Shown: piece by piece, positions 17,895 through 27,270 of the stretch
Position numbering within the stretch: position 1 is the first letter of the stretch
How the letters are laid out: the number at the start of each line of letters is the position of its first letter
Source: an uncultured Allomuricauda sp.
Lineage (GTDB): Bacteria; Bacteroidota; Bacteroidia; Flavobacteriales; Flavobacteriaceae
DNA: 64,000 nt
Assembly (NCBI RefSeq): GCF_937884665.1
Contig: NZ_CAKZYF010000027.1
Location: forward strand, 1 to 64,000
Direction of reading: 5' to 3'
Made by a program: the position numbers and the translations under genes
Notes under the pieces: model-generated
What the model was told of the DNA's origin: nothing
The model's input: only the letters and a program-made list of their open reading frames with translations
The model's database searches: none

Positions 17895-19328
17895 ATGATA
17901 TCACATTCCATAAAATCATTGCTTGAAAAACAGCCTATTGGTGACTCGGTACAAATAAACGGATGGGTAAGGGCCTTTAGAAGCAACCGATTTATCGCCC
18001 TGAACGATGGTTCCACACTCCACAACCTGCAATGTGTCATTGATTTTGAGAATTTTGACGAATCCCTTTTGAAAAAAATCACGGTTGGCTCAGCTTTGAA
18101 AGTAAGTGGAACGTTTGCAGAAAGTCTTGGAAAAGGGCAAAGTGTGGAAATTCAAGTTAACGATATTTTTGTACACGGTACCGCCGATGCGGAAGCGTAT
18201 CCAATCCAACCCAAAAAGCACTCCTTGGAGTTTTTGCGGGAAAAAGCACATCTGAGGATACGGACCAATACGTTTTCTGCGGTGATGCGAATACGTTCTG
18301 CTCTGTCTTTTGCAATTCACGATTATTTTCAGAAAAACGGATTCTTTTACATGCATACCCCCATAATTACAGGTTCTGATGCTGAAGGTGCTGGGGAAAT
18401 GTTCCGGGTCAGTACCTTAAATGCAAAAAAACCGCCTCTGGATGATAGGGGTGCAGTGAACTATCAAGAAGACTTTTTTGGGAAAGAGACCAATTTGACG
18501 GTCTCCGGTCAATTGGAAGCGGAAACCTACGCTATGGGCCTGGGCAAGGTGTATACTTTTGGACCAACTTTTAGGGCGGAAAATTCCAATACCTCCAGGC
18601 ATTTGGCCGAATTTTGGATGATAGAGCCCGAAATGGCATTTTATGAGCTGGACGACAATATGGACTTGGCCGAAGACTTCATCAAATACACCATACGCTA
18701 TGTAATGGACCATTGCCATGAAGATTTGAACTTTTTGGAGAAGAGGCTTTTGGATGAAGAAAAAACAAAACCCCAAAATGAGCGCAGTGACATGGCACTT
18801 ATTGAAAAATTAAGGTTTGTTACTGACAATGACTTTAAACGGATTACCTATACGGAGGCCATTGACATATTGCGAAACAGCAAACCCAATAAAAAGAAAA
18901 AGTTTAAGTTCCCCATCAACGAATGGGGCGCGGACCTTCAAAGTGAACATGAGCGTTTTTTAGTTGAAAAACATTTTAAATGTCCCGTAATACTTTTTGA
19001 CTATCCGGCCAAAATCAAGGCGTTTTATATGCGTTTGAACGAAGATGGAAAAACCGTAAGAGCTATGGACGTACTCTTCCCAGGAATTGGGGAAATTGCC
19101 GGGGGTTCCCAGAGAGAGGAACGCTTGGATGTATTGCTGGAAAAAATAAAAGAACTTGAAATTGACGAGAAAGAACTCTGGTGGTATTTGGATTTGAGAA
19201 GATTCGGGACCGCCGTACACAGTGGATTTGGATTAGGTTTGGAGCGATTGGTCCTTTTTGTGACGGGTATGGGGAATATCCGGGATGCGATACCGTATCC
19301 GCGTACTCCCCAGAACGCTGAATTTTAA
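17895..19328 (+). CDS. asnS: Asparaginyl-tRNA synthetase
   Basis: Class IIb aminoacyl-tRNA synthetase charging tRNA-Asn. OB-fold anticodon domain at residues about 1-110 ([20 protein letters not shown]), catalytic motif 2 in [24 protein letters not shown] and motif 3 in [29 protein letters not shown]. Full length. I prefer the ATG at 17895 to the TTG at 17880 in the track; the five-residue difference is outside the conserved fold. Confidence 0.97.
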   Translation: MISHSIKSLLEKQPIGDSVQINGWVRAFRSNRFIALNDGSTLHNLQCVIDFENFDESLLKKITVGSALKVSGTFAESLGKGQSVEIQVNDIFVHGTADAEAYPIQPKKHSLEFLREKAHLRIRTNTFSAVMRIRSALSFAIHDYFQKNGFFYMHTPIITGSDAEGAGEMFRVSTLNAKKPPLDDRGAVNYQEDFFGKETNLTVSGQLEAETYAMGLGKVYTFGPTFRAENSNTSRHLAEFWMIEPEMAFYELDDNMDLAEDFIKYTIRYVMDHCHEDLNFLEKRLLDEEKTKPQNERSDMALIEKLRFVTDNDFKRITYTEAIDILRNSKPNKKKKFKFPINEWGADLQSEHERFLVEKHFKCPVILFDYPAKIKAFYMRLNEDGKTVRAMDVLFPGIGEIAGGSQREERLDVLLEKIKELEIDEKELWWYLDLRRFGTAVHSGFGLGLERLVLFVTGMGNIRDAIPYPRTPQNAEF

Positions 19329-19370
19329 TTCTATTGCTTAAATTTATAGGAAAGGAAGATTTTTAGTTCC

Positions 19371-20825
19371 ATGTTAAAACAACATCTTCAGTTTAAACTT
19401 TCCCAGAAACTCTCTCCCCAGCAAATTCAGCTGATGAAACTGATTCAATTGCCCACACAGGCCTTTGAACAACGGTTGAAACAGGAGTTGGAAGAGAATC
19501 CCGCACTGGAAAGTGGCAAAGCCGAAAACGATACTCTTGATGATGGCTTTGATAATTATGATGAGACATCAGATAGTGATTCAATTTCTGCAGAAGACAT
19601 CAATATCGATGATTACCTCAGTGATGATGAAGTTCCTGATTATAGGACCCAAACCAATAACTACAGTGCAGATGACGATGAAAAGAGTATTCCCTATGCA
19701 GCGGGAACCTCGTTCAACCAGTATCTAATGAATCAGTTAAATACCGTGTATATGGACGATGACGAATGGGCCATAGCGGAGTTTTTAGTGGGCAGCATAG
19801 ATGAAAGTGGTTACATACGCCGCCCCATAACCGATATTATGGATGATCTGGCTTTCACACAAAACATTTATACCGAAGAAAAAAAAATTGAAGAGGTACT
19901 TAAGATTGTGCAGCAATTGGACCCACCTGGCGTTGCAGCTAGATCGTTGGACGAGTGCCTCGTTCTGCAACTGAAAAGAAAAGAGAGCAACGCTTCCGTG
20001 GATTTGGCCGTTGCCATTCTTGAAAAATCCTTCGAGCAGTTCACTAAAAAGCATTATTCCAAATTACTCCAAAAGCATCAGGTGAATGAAGAAGAACTTA
20101 AAAATGCCATTTTGGAGATTGAAAAACTCAACCCAAAGCCTGGCGGATCTTATGCCGGGAGCACACGGATAATAGAACATATCGTACCTGACTTTTCCAT
20201 TCGAATCGTTGACGGAGAACTGGAGCTTAGCTTAAACGGACGAAATGCTCCAGAACTTCACGTGTCCAGAGAATACAGTAACATGTTGGAAGGGTATAAA
20301 AATGCCAAAGAAAAATCGAAGTCCCAGAAAGATACCGTACTTTTTATCAAACAAAAATTGGATGCTGCCAAATGGTTCATAGATGCCATCAAACAGAGAC
20401 AACAGACTCTTTTTGTGACCATGACCACCATAATGGAGTACCAAAAAGAGTATTTTTTGACCGGGGATGAACGTAAATTGCGTCCAATGATATTGAAGGA
20501 TATAGCAGATAAAATCGGTATGGATGTATCAACGGTATCCCGTGTGGCCAATAGTAAATATGTTGATACCCCTTACGGAACCAAGTTGATCAAGGAATTT
20601 TTCTCGGAAGCGATGAAAAATGAGCAAGGAGAGGACGTTTCCACAAGGGAGATAAAGAAAATATTGGAAACCGTTATTGGCGAAGAAGAAAAGAAGAAAC
20701 CTTTGACAGATGATAAGCTCGCGAAAATCCTTAAAGAACGCGGCTATCCTATTGCTAGAAGAACAGTGGCCAAATACAGGGAACAACTTGGCATCCCTGT
20801 TGCCAGGCTCAGAAAACAAATCTGA
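19371..20825 (+). CDS. rpoN: RNA polymerase sigma-54 factor
   Basis: 484 residues. Region I is Gln/Leu-rich (MLKQHLQFKLSQKLSPQQIQLMKLIQLP), region II is the acidic linker near residues 50-100, the core-binding and HTH regions follow (GMDVSTVSRVANSKYVDTPYG), and the RpoN box ARRTVAKYREQLGIP recognises the -24 element. Complete. No bacterial enhancer-binding protein lies in this window, and I saw no convincing GG-N10-GC promoter nearby. Confidence 0.97.
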   Translation: MLKQHLQFKLSQKLSPQQIQLMKLIQLPTQAFEQRLKQELEENPALESGKAENDTLDDGFDNYDETSDSDSISAEDINIDDYLSDDEVPDYRTQTNNYSADDDEKSIPYAAGTSFNQYLMNQLNTVYMDDDEWAIAEFLVGSIDESGYIRRPITDIMDDLAFTQNIYTEEKKIEEVLKIVQQLDPPGVAARSLDECLVLQLKRKESNASVDLAVAILEKSFEQFTKKHYSKLLQKHQVNEEELKNAILEIEKLNPKPGGSYAGSTRIIEHIVPDFSIRIVDGELELSLNGRNAPELHVSREYSNMLEGYKNAKEKSKSQKDTVLFIKQKLDAAKWFIDAIKQRQQTLFVTMTTIMEYQKEYFLTGDERKLRPMILKDIADKIGMDVSTVSRVANSKYVDTPYGTKLIKEFFSEAMKNEQGEDVSTREIKKILETVIGEEEKKKPLTDDKLAKILKERGYPIARRTVAKYREQLGIPVARLRKQI

Positions 20826-21430
20826 TGCGCCATCTTTTACACCTCATCTCGTTCATTTTTCACCCTCTTTTTGTACCCATTGGGGGTACCGTGATTTATT
20901 TTTTAGTAACTCCGAAGTACAGTTCACTTGAAATACAAAGTGGAAACATCCTACCTATTTTTATACTTACGGTAATCATACCTATCATCTTTTTTTTGAT
21001 TTTGAAGAATCTCGGGATCATTAACTCCATCTTTCTGCCTACATTAAAGGAACGTAAGTACCCTCTGTACATCAATGCAATCATTCTACTGATGATTCTG
21101 TACAAAGTGATTCCGAACAATTACGTGCCCGAACTTTTCTACTTTTTTTTGGGTCTGTTAACTGCTGTAGGCGCTACACTGTTTTTACTTTTCTTAAAAA
21201 TAAAGACTAGTGTCCATTTACTGGGAATGGGCAGTATTCTTATGTTCATGATAGGACTAAGCATTCATTTTGAGGTGAACATTACACTAGCAATAAGTTT
21301 GTTCACCTTATTTACAGGGCTGGTGGCAACTTCGCGCCTCTATCTGAACGCGCACAGTAAAATTGAACTGTTGATAGGTTTTATGCTAGGGGTTCTTTCC
21401 CAGCTGTTGATTTTGAAGTATTGGCTATAA
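20825..21430 (+). CDS. Conserved polytopic membrane protein
   Basis: 201 residues, about six TM helices (HLISFIFHPLFVPIGGTVIYF, PIFILTVIIPIIFFLIL, LYINAIILLMILYKVI and others). HPLFVP and a LKERKYPLY loop resemble the C-terminal membrane part of PAP2-like proteins found in Bacteroidota, but the phosphatase motifs are absent. The start overlaps the rpoN stop by one base. Its 3' end overlaps the convergent barrel gene by 6 nt. Function unknown. Confidence 0.75.
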   Translation: MRHLLHLISFIFHPLFVPIGGTVIYFLVTPKYSSLEIQSGNILPIFILTVIIPIIFFLILKNLGIINSIFLPTLKERKYPLYINAIILLMILYKVIPNNYVPELFYFFLGLLTAVGATLFLLFLKIKTSVHLLGMGSILMFMIGLSIHFEVNITLAISLFTLFTGLVATSRLYLNAHSKIELLIGFMLGVLSQLLILKYWL

Positions 21431-22105
21431 AATGTAAAAGATAACGCCTATCCGCAAAACTCTGGTATCTATAGCCGCTCCTGAATCCAAAACAACATTT
21501 TCGTCCAAAAGGGAGTTAATCCCATAATAGGCATGGATGTTTAGTGTGTTATATCCGAAACTCAAGGTTGGTCCATATTGGAACCTACGTATATCACCAT
21601 TGGAAAAACGAGTGGTCCCCCCCTCGGTCACTAATTTGGAACTTCCTGCAAAAATATAGGCGAATCGAAGGCCAGCATAAATTCTCCAAAATCTATAATC
21701 TGTAGCGGTGGATGTTCTCCACCTAACTTCCAGAGGCACTTCAACAGCATGCGTTTCCAACTTGTTCCGTTCAAAAGCATCAGACTCTAAAAGAGCATAC
21801 GCTATTTGAGCATCGTCGTTATTCGCTCCAATATTGCTGTAATAGGAGTTTACTGCATATCCCAACCCCAAACCAAAACCAAAATTTCGTGTCCTATTCA
21901 ATGGAATATCCTTTATAAATCCGAGCTGTAGATTATAGGACAAGCTATTTTGAACCACATTTTCAGGCCTATTGGTCAAAAAGTTGATTCCCAGACCGAA
22001 GTAAAATTGATCTTCCAAATAGTTGGAAATGGACCCCTTGTCATCTACCTGGGCATTAATGGAGAAGACAAACAGTAAACCAAATAAAAAAAAGTTAGCC
22101 TTCAT
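21425..22105 (-). CDS. PorT-like outer-membrane beta-barrel protein
   Basis: 226 residues. Signal peptide MKANFFLFGLLFVFSINAQ followed by alternating strands (DQFYFGLGINFLTNRPE, YNLQLGFIKDIPL, NFGFGLGLGYAVNSYY, VPLEVRWR, IYAGLRFAYIFAG) and a C-terminal strand VLRIGVIFYIL. This pattern fits the outer-membrane beta-barrel/PorT group, in which PorT itself is needed for type IX secretion; whether this is the true PorT or a relative cannot be decided here. Confidence 0.78.
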   Translation of the reverse strand: MKANFFLFGLLFVFSINAQVDDKGSISNYLEDQFYFGLGINFLTNRPENVVQNSLSYNLQLGFIKDIPLNRTRNFGFGLGLGYAVNSYYSNIGANNDDAQIAYALLESDAFERNKLETHAVEVPLEVRWRTSTATDYRFWRIYAGLRFAYIFAGSSKLVTEGGTTRFSNGDIRRFQYGPTLSFGYNTLNIHAYYGINSLLDENVVLDSGAAIDTRVLRIGVIFYIL

Positions 22106-22144
22106 GTACTAACACCTCATTTATGATCCATTCAATTTATAACA

Positions 22145-22176
22145 AAAAACGCTCCAGAAATTTCTGGAGCGTTTTT
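22145..22176. terminator. Bidirectional intrinsic terminator
   Basis: Perfect inverted repeat AAAAACGCTCCAGAAA / TTTCTGGAGCGTTTTT. It closes the tolQ-exbD transcript; the promoter of the PorT-like gene must lie between it and 22105. Confidence 0.92.
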
Positions 22177-22205
22177 ACTAAATGTTATATCTCTTGTATT
22201 ATTCT

Positions 22206-22688
22206 TTATTGTAAATTTCTAAAGGCATCGCCGTCAACAGTTGTGTAGTTGACTTTAAGTGCATTCACCTTTCTCAACTCTTGCTTAATGTCAGCGATAA
22301 GACCCATGTTGGCATCCTCGTCCACCTTAAGTGCTGTTGTCAATACATTTTGGAGCTCTTGGGGTTTTTTCGCCCGTTCCGCCAAAATATAAGACCCTAC
22401 TTCATCTATATTGGCAAACTTATCGTTCAACTGTATTTTTGGTTCAGTACCAAAAACCTTTTCGTATTCTCGTGTGGGTTTACCGACATAGATATAAATG
22501 ACTCTATCTTTCTTTTCCAACTTTTTGATTTCAGAGGCACTGGGCAGCGTGTTCTCAACCAATAAAGAACTATCTTTCATTGTCGTCACAGTCATAAAGA
22601 AAAACAACAACATGAAAACAATGTCAGGTAAAGAGGCCGTTGAAACCGCAGGTAAGTCACCATCCTTCTTTTTTGCAAATTTTGCCAT
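22206..22688 (-). CDS. exbD: ExbD/TolR-type biopolymer transport protein
   Basis: 160 residues. A short cytoplasmic basic N-terminus and a single TM helix with the proton-path Asp in SLPDIVFMLLFFFMTVTT, then a periplasmic domain (VIYIYVGKPTREYE, IKQELRKVNALKVNYTTVD). Works with a TolQ/ExbB channel to couple proton-motive force to an outer-membrane task. Fourth gene of the cluster; 14 nt from the second ExbD. Confidence 0.92.
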   Translation of the reverse strand: MAKFAKKKDGDLPAVSTASLPDIVFMLLFFFMTVTTMKDSSLLVENTLPSASEIKKLEKKDRVIYIYVGKPTREYEKVFGTEPKIQLNDKFANIDEVGSYILAERAKKPQELQNVLTTALKVDEDANMGLIADIKQELRKVNALKVNYTTVDGDAFRNLQ

Positions 22689-22702
22689 AATTCTGAACTG
22701 TA

Positions 22703-23320
22703 TTAATTACTTGTGGTTTCTGCTTCTGATAATTTTTGAGGGAACATATCTTGAATTCTTTTGACGTTGTCCTTAAGCTTTTCCAACTCGGTCTCTGTCA
22801 TCAAGTCTTTGTTTTTTGGATCTAAATATTGTGACTCCATTTCAACAAAAGTCCTACCAAAAATTCGTTCAGCTTCCCTATCCCGTAAATCATTGTAAGC
22901 ACCTACTAATTCGTTTTGAACCGTGATATAGGTACTGTATTTGGTCTCCCGGTCATTTTTCAAAGAAATAATGGCCTTCGTTGGATTATCAGAAGAAGAT
23001 GGATTTCTTTTACCCTTACAGTAATTGCAACTACCATCTGCTCCATTTTCCAAAAACGCTATCGCAGCGGCCCGTAAATCCTTTATCTGCATTAATTCGT
23101 CCTCTACCAAAAGTTGTCCGTTCTTATTGATATTGACAGTAAAAATATTCTTTTGTTTAATCACCACGTCCTGGTCCGGCGGCTCAATCGGTGGCAACAT
23201 ACGGTCCAATCCTGCATCTGTTTCAATGGTGGTGGTCACCAAAAAAAAGATTAACAGAAGGAAAGCAATATCGGCCATAGAGCCTGCATTGACTTCCGGT
23301 GCACCTTTTCTTCTTGGCAT
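22703..23320 (-). CDS. exbD: ExbD/TolR-type protein with Cys-rich insertion and long C-terminus
   Basis: 205 residues. The TM helix contains the conserved Asp (MADIAFLLLIFFLVTTTI) after a basic N-terminus, MPRRKGAPEVN. Compared with its neighbour it has an insertion GADGSCNYCKGKRNPSSSD with a CxxC pair in the periplasmic domain, and about 60 extra C-terminal residues rich in charged helix (ETELEKLKDNVKRIQDMFPQKL). The pair could form a disulfide or hold a metal; that is conjecture. Co-transcribed with the second ExbD and the TolQ homologue. Confidence 0.92.
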   Translation of the reverse strand: MPRRKGAPEVNAGSMADIAFLLLIFFLVTTTIETDAGLDRMLPPIEPPDQDVVIKQKNIFTVNINKNGQLLVEDELMQIKDLRAAAIAFLENGADGSCNYCKGKRNPSSSDNPTKAIISLKNDRETKYSTYITVQNELVGAYNDLRDREAERIFGRTFVEMESQYLDPKNKDLMTETELEKLKDNVKRIQDMFPQKLSEAETTSN

Positions 23321-23332
23321 AATATCTAGTTT

Positions 23333-23779
23333 TTACTTAACGAATAATTTTTTAAGCCCTGGGAATACCATGAGGACTACTGCAACCGCGGTCAAAATGA
23401 AGAAAACATTTAATCCCATGCCCACGTTCTTAACCGTACCCGCAGAGGTTTCTATATTGGGATTGCCAGCGAAAGAATCCGCTACCATTTGTGCCTCATC
23501 TCCTGAAGACAATCCATAGGATATGGCGACCACTACGGCAAGTCCCCCTACTGCGAACAACGTTTTTTTAATGCTCCCTTGTGTTGTCAACAATTTTTTT
23601 AGTCCAAAAACTATTGATGTCACAACAGCGATGGCCAAGAGTAGATACATTATGATAAACATAAAGTTCATTGCCCCGCTATTTATCGCATCCGGATCGT
23701 CACCAGATGGTAGCGAAAACCAAAGTATGGCCGCTATCAATCCAATGGCGATAAGTGCTATTTTAATAATCTTATTCAT
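23333..23779 (-). CDS. Conserved membrane protein of the tolQ-exbD cluster
   Basis: 148 residues with four predicted TM helices (IALIAIGLIAAILWFSL, FMFIIMYLLLAIAVVTSIVFGL, TLFAVGGLAVVVAISYGL, LNVFFILTAVAVVLMVFPGL). No motif I recognise. Lies between tolQ and the first exbD with gaps of 27 and 12 nt, so it is probably part of the same energising machine; comparable four-gene clusters are common in Bacteroidota. Confidence 0.75.
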   Translation of the reverse strand: MNKIIKIALIAIGLIAAILWFSLPSGDDPDAINSGAMNFMFIIMYLLLAIAVVTSIVFGLKKLLTTQGSIKKTLFAVGGLAVVVAISYGLSSGDEAQMVADSFAGNPNIETSAGTVKNVGMGLNVFFILTAVAVVLMVFPGLKKLFVK

Positions 23780-23806
23780 AATTCTCGATAGATTTTGTTT
23801 TCGTAA

Positions 23807-24544
23807 TTATTTTTTGTGCGCTGCCAACATATCTATTAAGGATATGGAGGAGTCTTCCATGTCGTTTACGATACTATCGATTTTTGCGATAATGTAGTTG
23901 TAAAATATTTGAAGGATGATCGCTGTAATCAAACCAAATACAGTTGTCAATAAGGCGACCTGGATATCACCCGCGATCAGGGACGCACTTAAGTTACCTA
24001 CCGCTGCGATTTTCTGGAATGCTGCAATCATACCAATTACCGTACCCATGAACCCGAGCATGGGCGCAATGGCGATGAACAGGGATAACCAGGAAACATT
24101 TTTCTCCAGCTGCCCCATTTGAACCCCTCCATAAGCTACTACCGCCTTTTCTGCAGATTCCAATCCTTCTCCGGCCCGGTCCAATCCTTGATAGAAAATG
24201 GATGCAACAGGACCTTTGGTGTTCCGGCATACTTCTTTAGCTGCCTCAATGCCGCCAGATGCCAAAGCATCTTCAACTTGCTGCTTAAGTTTGGTTGAAT
24301 TGGTACTCGCCAAATTCAAATAAATGATTCTTTCGATGGCAACGGCCAACCCCAAAATCAAACAAAGCAGTACGATTCCCATAAATTCAGGACCTCCTTG
24401 GATGAACTGCTCTTTTAGTATTTGGGTAAAACCCTTGCTGGCTTCAGCTTCCTCTTGCAACATTGCTGCAGATGCCGATGTAGTGCCCAAAACAAACATT
24501 CCGGCAGTAGCCAGAGTAAAGGATATTTTTTTCATTTTGTTCAA
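23807..24544 (-). CDS. MotA/TolQ/ExbB proton channel family protein
   Basis: 245 residues. An N-terminal signal-peptide-like segment (FTLATAGMFVLGTTSASAA) precedes the three channel helices; the third carries the family core APMLGFMGTVIGMIAAFQKIA and a partner helix VALLTTVFGLITAIILQIFYNY. Forms the proton channel that drives ExbD. First gene of the cluster; start may be MNK (24544) or MKK (24535). Confidence 0.92.
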   Translation of the reverse strand: MNKMKKISFTLATAGMFVLGTTSASAAMLQEEAEASKGFTQILKEQFIQGGPEFMGIVLLCLILGLAVAIERIIYLNLASTNSTKLKQQVEDALASGGIEAAKEVCRNTKGPVASIFYQGLDRAGEGLESAEKAVVAYGGVQMGQLEKNVSWLSLFIAIAPMLGFMGTVIGMIAAFQKIAAVGNLSASLIAGDIQVALLTTVFGLITAIILQIFYNYIIAKIDSIVNDMEDSSISLIDMLAAHKK

Positions 24545-24612
24545 ACTTAAATTTAGTTAGTTAATAATGTTAAAGATATAAAAATTTTATAATTGAAAAA
24601 GTTATTCCGTAG

Positions 24613-24700
24613 CAGAGAGGAAGGGATTCGAACCCTCGATACACTTTTGGTGTATACACACTTTCCAGGCGTGCGCCTTCGACCACTCGGCCACCTCTCT
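24613..24700 (-). tRNA. tRNA-Ser (anticodon GGA)
   Basis: 88-nt class II tRNA on the minus strand. Acceptor stem AGAGAGG / CCTCTCT, discriminator G, D-arm GGCCGAGTGGTCGAAGGC, anticodon loop CTGGAAA (GGA), long variable arm with TGTATACAC / GTGTA, T-arm GGGTTCGAATCCC. The 3' CCA is not encoded. Reads UCC/UCU codons. Confidence 0.97.
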
Positions 24701-24761
24701 AATTTTCAATAATGAGCCGACCAATAAACAAAAAAATAATTATTTAAGGAAATTTGGGGCG

Positions 24762-25799
24762 TTAATTTTGATGCATTTCACCCCGTAGTGACGTCTCAAA
24801 TAATTCTTTGAATTTCCCCATCGTATTTGACTTTCCCAAAAGATACATTGCTTTGGTTATGGCCGCTTCAACAGTAATATCCTTCCCATCTATTACCTGC
24901 AAGGCCCTCAACTTTTGACTGGTCTCGTACTGGCCCATGGACACACTGCCTCCTGGACATTGGGTCACATTTATTATCTGGAGTCCCTCATTAATCGATT
25001 TCCGTAACGCCTTGAGGAACCAATCATCAGTAGGAGCATTTCCCGCTCCGTACGTTTCCAGTATTAGGACCTTTAGCCCTGTTGTTTGCAGTATCGTGTT
25101 CAAAACCCTGACATTAAGTCCTGGGAACAGTCTCAGTACCGCAATCTGGGTATCCATCGCCATACTTACCCTAACCGTGGTTTTTCCTGGAGGCGGTTTT
25201 AATAAATTTGATCGATTTATTTTTAGGTGTACCCCAGATTCAACCAATGGCGGATAGTTTAAAGAGGCAAATGCTTCAAAGTGCTCTGCATTTAATTTCG
25301 TGGTACGGTTGGCCCGATACAACTTGTATTCAAAGTAAAGCCCCACCTCTTGGATAACAGGGTTGCCATTCTCCCGTAGCGCGGAAATCTGTATCGACGT
25401 GATCAAATTTTCCTTGGCGTCTGTCCTTAAATCCCCTATGGGAAGTTGAGAACCGGTGAAAATGACAGGTTTTGTCAAGTTCTCCAACATAAAACTTAGT
25501 GCGGAAGCGGAATAACTCATGGTATCACTTCCATGAAGCACCACAAAGCCGTCGTAATTCGAATAATTGTCCTGTATGATTTTCGCCATGGTCATCCAAT
25601 GCTTCGGATTCATATTGGAAGAATCAATGGGATTTTCAAAGGAAACGCCGTTTAAACGACATTCCAATTGGTCAAGCTCTGGCAAATTCCCTATCAACTC
25701 CTTAAAATTAAATGCCTTCAAGGCCCCGGTTGAATACTCTTTTACCATGCCAATGGTTCCGCCGGTGTATATCAGTAGTATGTTCGTTTTTTTCTCCAT
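24762..25799 (-). CDS. ansA: Type I (cytoplasmic) L-asparaginase
   Basis: 345 residues, no signal peptide. First catalytic Thr in LLIYTGGTIGMV, second in VVLHGSDTMSYSASALSFML, plus PVIFTGSQLPIGDLRTDA and ETYGAGNAP. Hydrolyses asparagine to aspartate and ammonia. Five bases downstream of tatD on the same strand. Confidence 0.95.
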   Translation of the reverse strand: MEKKTNILLIYTGGTIGMVKEYSTGALKAFNFKELIGNLPELDQLECRLNGVSFENPIDSSNMNPKHWMTMAKIIQDNYSNYDGFVVLHGSDTMSYSASALSFMLENLTKPVIFTGSQLPIGDLRTDAKENLITSIQISALRENGNPVIQEVGLYFEYKLYRANRTTKLNAEHFEAFASLNYPPLVESGVHLKINRSNLLKPPPGKTTVRVSMAMDTQIAVLRLFPGLNVRVLNTILQTTGLKVLILETYGAGNAPTDDWFLKALRKSINEGLQIINVTQCPGGSVSMGQYETSQKLRALQVIDGKDITVEAAITKAMYLLGKSNTMGKFKELFETSLRGEMHQN

Positions 25800-25804
25800 A
25801 CGCC

Positions 25805-26572
25805 TTAAATACCAAATACTGCTTTGGAATTTTCAGTGGTTATCTCGGCTATTTGTGACGCCGCCATTCCGTAAATTGATTCCAATTTTTCCAAAACTTT
25901 GATGATGTAGGCACTTTCATTGCGTTTTCCCCGATAAGGAACTGGAGCGAGGTAGGGTGCATCGGTCTCTAGAACAATGTGATCCAGTGGGATTTTATCC
26001 AAAAATTGATCGATCTTTCCATTTTTAAAAGTGGCCACTCCGCCAATTCCAAGTTTCATATTGTAGGAAATCGCTTTTTTCGCTTGTTCCCACGTACCGG
26101 TGAAACAATGAAAAATACCATATAAGCTTTCCCCTTTATTGTTCTCTAAAACTTCAAATATCTCATCAAAAGATGCTCTACAATGAATCACGATGGGCAA
26201 TCCGTGTTTTTTGGCCAAACCAATTTGAAATTGGAAGGCCTCCTGCTGCTGTGCTAAAAAGGTTTTGTCCCAATATAAATCGATACCTATTTCACCGACG
26301 GCATAAAACTTTCTTTGCGTCAGCATTTCTTCAACGTGTTCCAGTTCGGCTTGATAATTTTCCTTGACGTGTGTGGGATGAAGGCCCATCATCAGGAACA
26401 CATTTTTTGGATGTTTTCTTTGAACATCGAACATGGCTTCTGTGTACGTTGAGTCTATGGCCGGGACAAAAAAACGGGAGACACCAGAATCAAGCGCCCT
26501 GGCGATCATAGCGCCCCTATCTTCTTCGAAAGCTTCGCTGTACAAATGCGTATGGGTGTCGGTAATGATCAT
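25805..26572 (-). CDS. TatD-family metal-dependent hydrolase
   Basis: 255 residues. Metal ligands in DTHTHLYSEAF (HxH), GEIGIDLYWD (Glu), IVIHCRASFDEI and FHCFTGTWEQA (His), and LVLETDAPYLAP-type HIVLETDAPYLAPVPYRGKRN (Asp). Family members act as 3'-5' DNA/RNA exonucleases or D-aminoacyl deacylases. Upstream gene of the pair with ansA. Confidence 0.94.
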   Translation of the reverse strand: MIITDTHTHLYSEAFEEDRGAMIARALDSGVSRFFVPAIDSTYTEAMFDVQRKHPKNVFLMMGLHPTHVKENYQAELEHVEEMLTQRKFYAVGEIGIDLYWDKTFLAQQQEAFQFQIGLAKKHGLPIVIHCRASFDEIFEVLENNKGESLYGIFHCFTGTWEQAKKAISYNMKLGIGGVATFKNGKIDQFLDKIPLDHIVLETDAPYLAPVPYRGKRNESAYIIKVLEKLESIYGMAASQIAEITTENSKAVFGI

Positions 26573-26627
26573 GCAACAAAAATAGACTTATCTTCGTTTT
26601 TGAACTTCAATTCATCAAAACCGATTT

Positions 26628-27071
26628 ATGAAATCGCTTAAAACGTTTTTGAAATCCAAAAATTATGTGTGTATTGCACTCAAACTTACCGAAACCAATC
26701 ATTTTGAAATTAAGGCACGAATAAATGGTATTGCGGGAAGGTTCATTCTGGATACAGGAGCTTCCAACACTTGTGTGGATATGGAGAAATTGGAGTTTTT
26801 TAAGATGGTCTCCGAAACTTCCGAAGTTAAAGCAGCGGGTGCGGGAGCAACTGAGATGGATACTTCGATCTCGACCAGAAACCATATTCAAATCGGAAAA
26901 TGGATCAAAAAAAGACAACCCATTGTTCTTTTTGATTTAGTTCATGTAAATCGGGCTTTGATTTCCCATAACACACTTCCCGTAGATGGAATTATTGGTG
27001 CGGATATCCTGAAAAAGGGCAAAGCGGTAATCGATTATGATAAAAAACGTCTGTTTTTAAAATTAAAGTAA
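26628..27071 (+). CDS. Retropepsin-like aspartic protease family protein
   Basis: 147 residues, no signal peptide. A single aspartic-protease half: the catalytic DTG lies in RFILDTGASNTCVD at about residue 42, the second conserved stretch is GIIGADILKKGKAVIDYD near residue 120. Would act as a homodimer, as retropepsins do. Stands alone between tatD (divergent) and odhB (convergent). The 199 nt after it hold nothing I can identify. Substrate unknown. Confidence 0.85.
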   Translation: MKSLKTFLKSKNYVCIALKLTETNHFEIKARINGIAGRFILDTGASNTCVDMEKLEFFKMVSETSEVKAAGAGATEMDTSISTRNHIQIGKWIKKRQPIVLFDLVHVNRALISHNTLPVDGIIGADILKKGKAVIDYDKKRLFLKLK

Positions 27072-27270
27072 GACGAGCTGTTCAAAGCGAATGGTACGAG
27101 ATGAGCCACTTGCAATCAAAAACATAAACGCTACTCCCCATCACTTTAGGGAATTCTACTTCATATCCTTTTCAATAAAGTAACAGGCGAATCAACTAGA
27201 GCAACGCCGAGAACTTCTACCGACTTTTTCCAAAGGGATGTCGTACACCACGCCTTTTGTTGAAACTATT

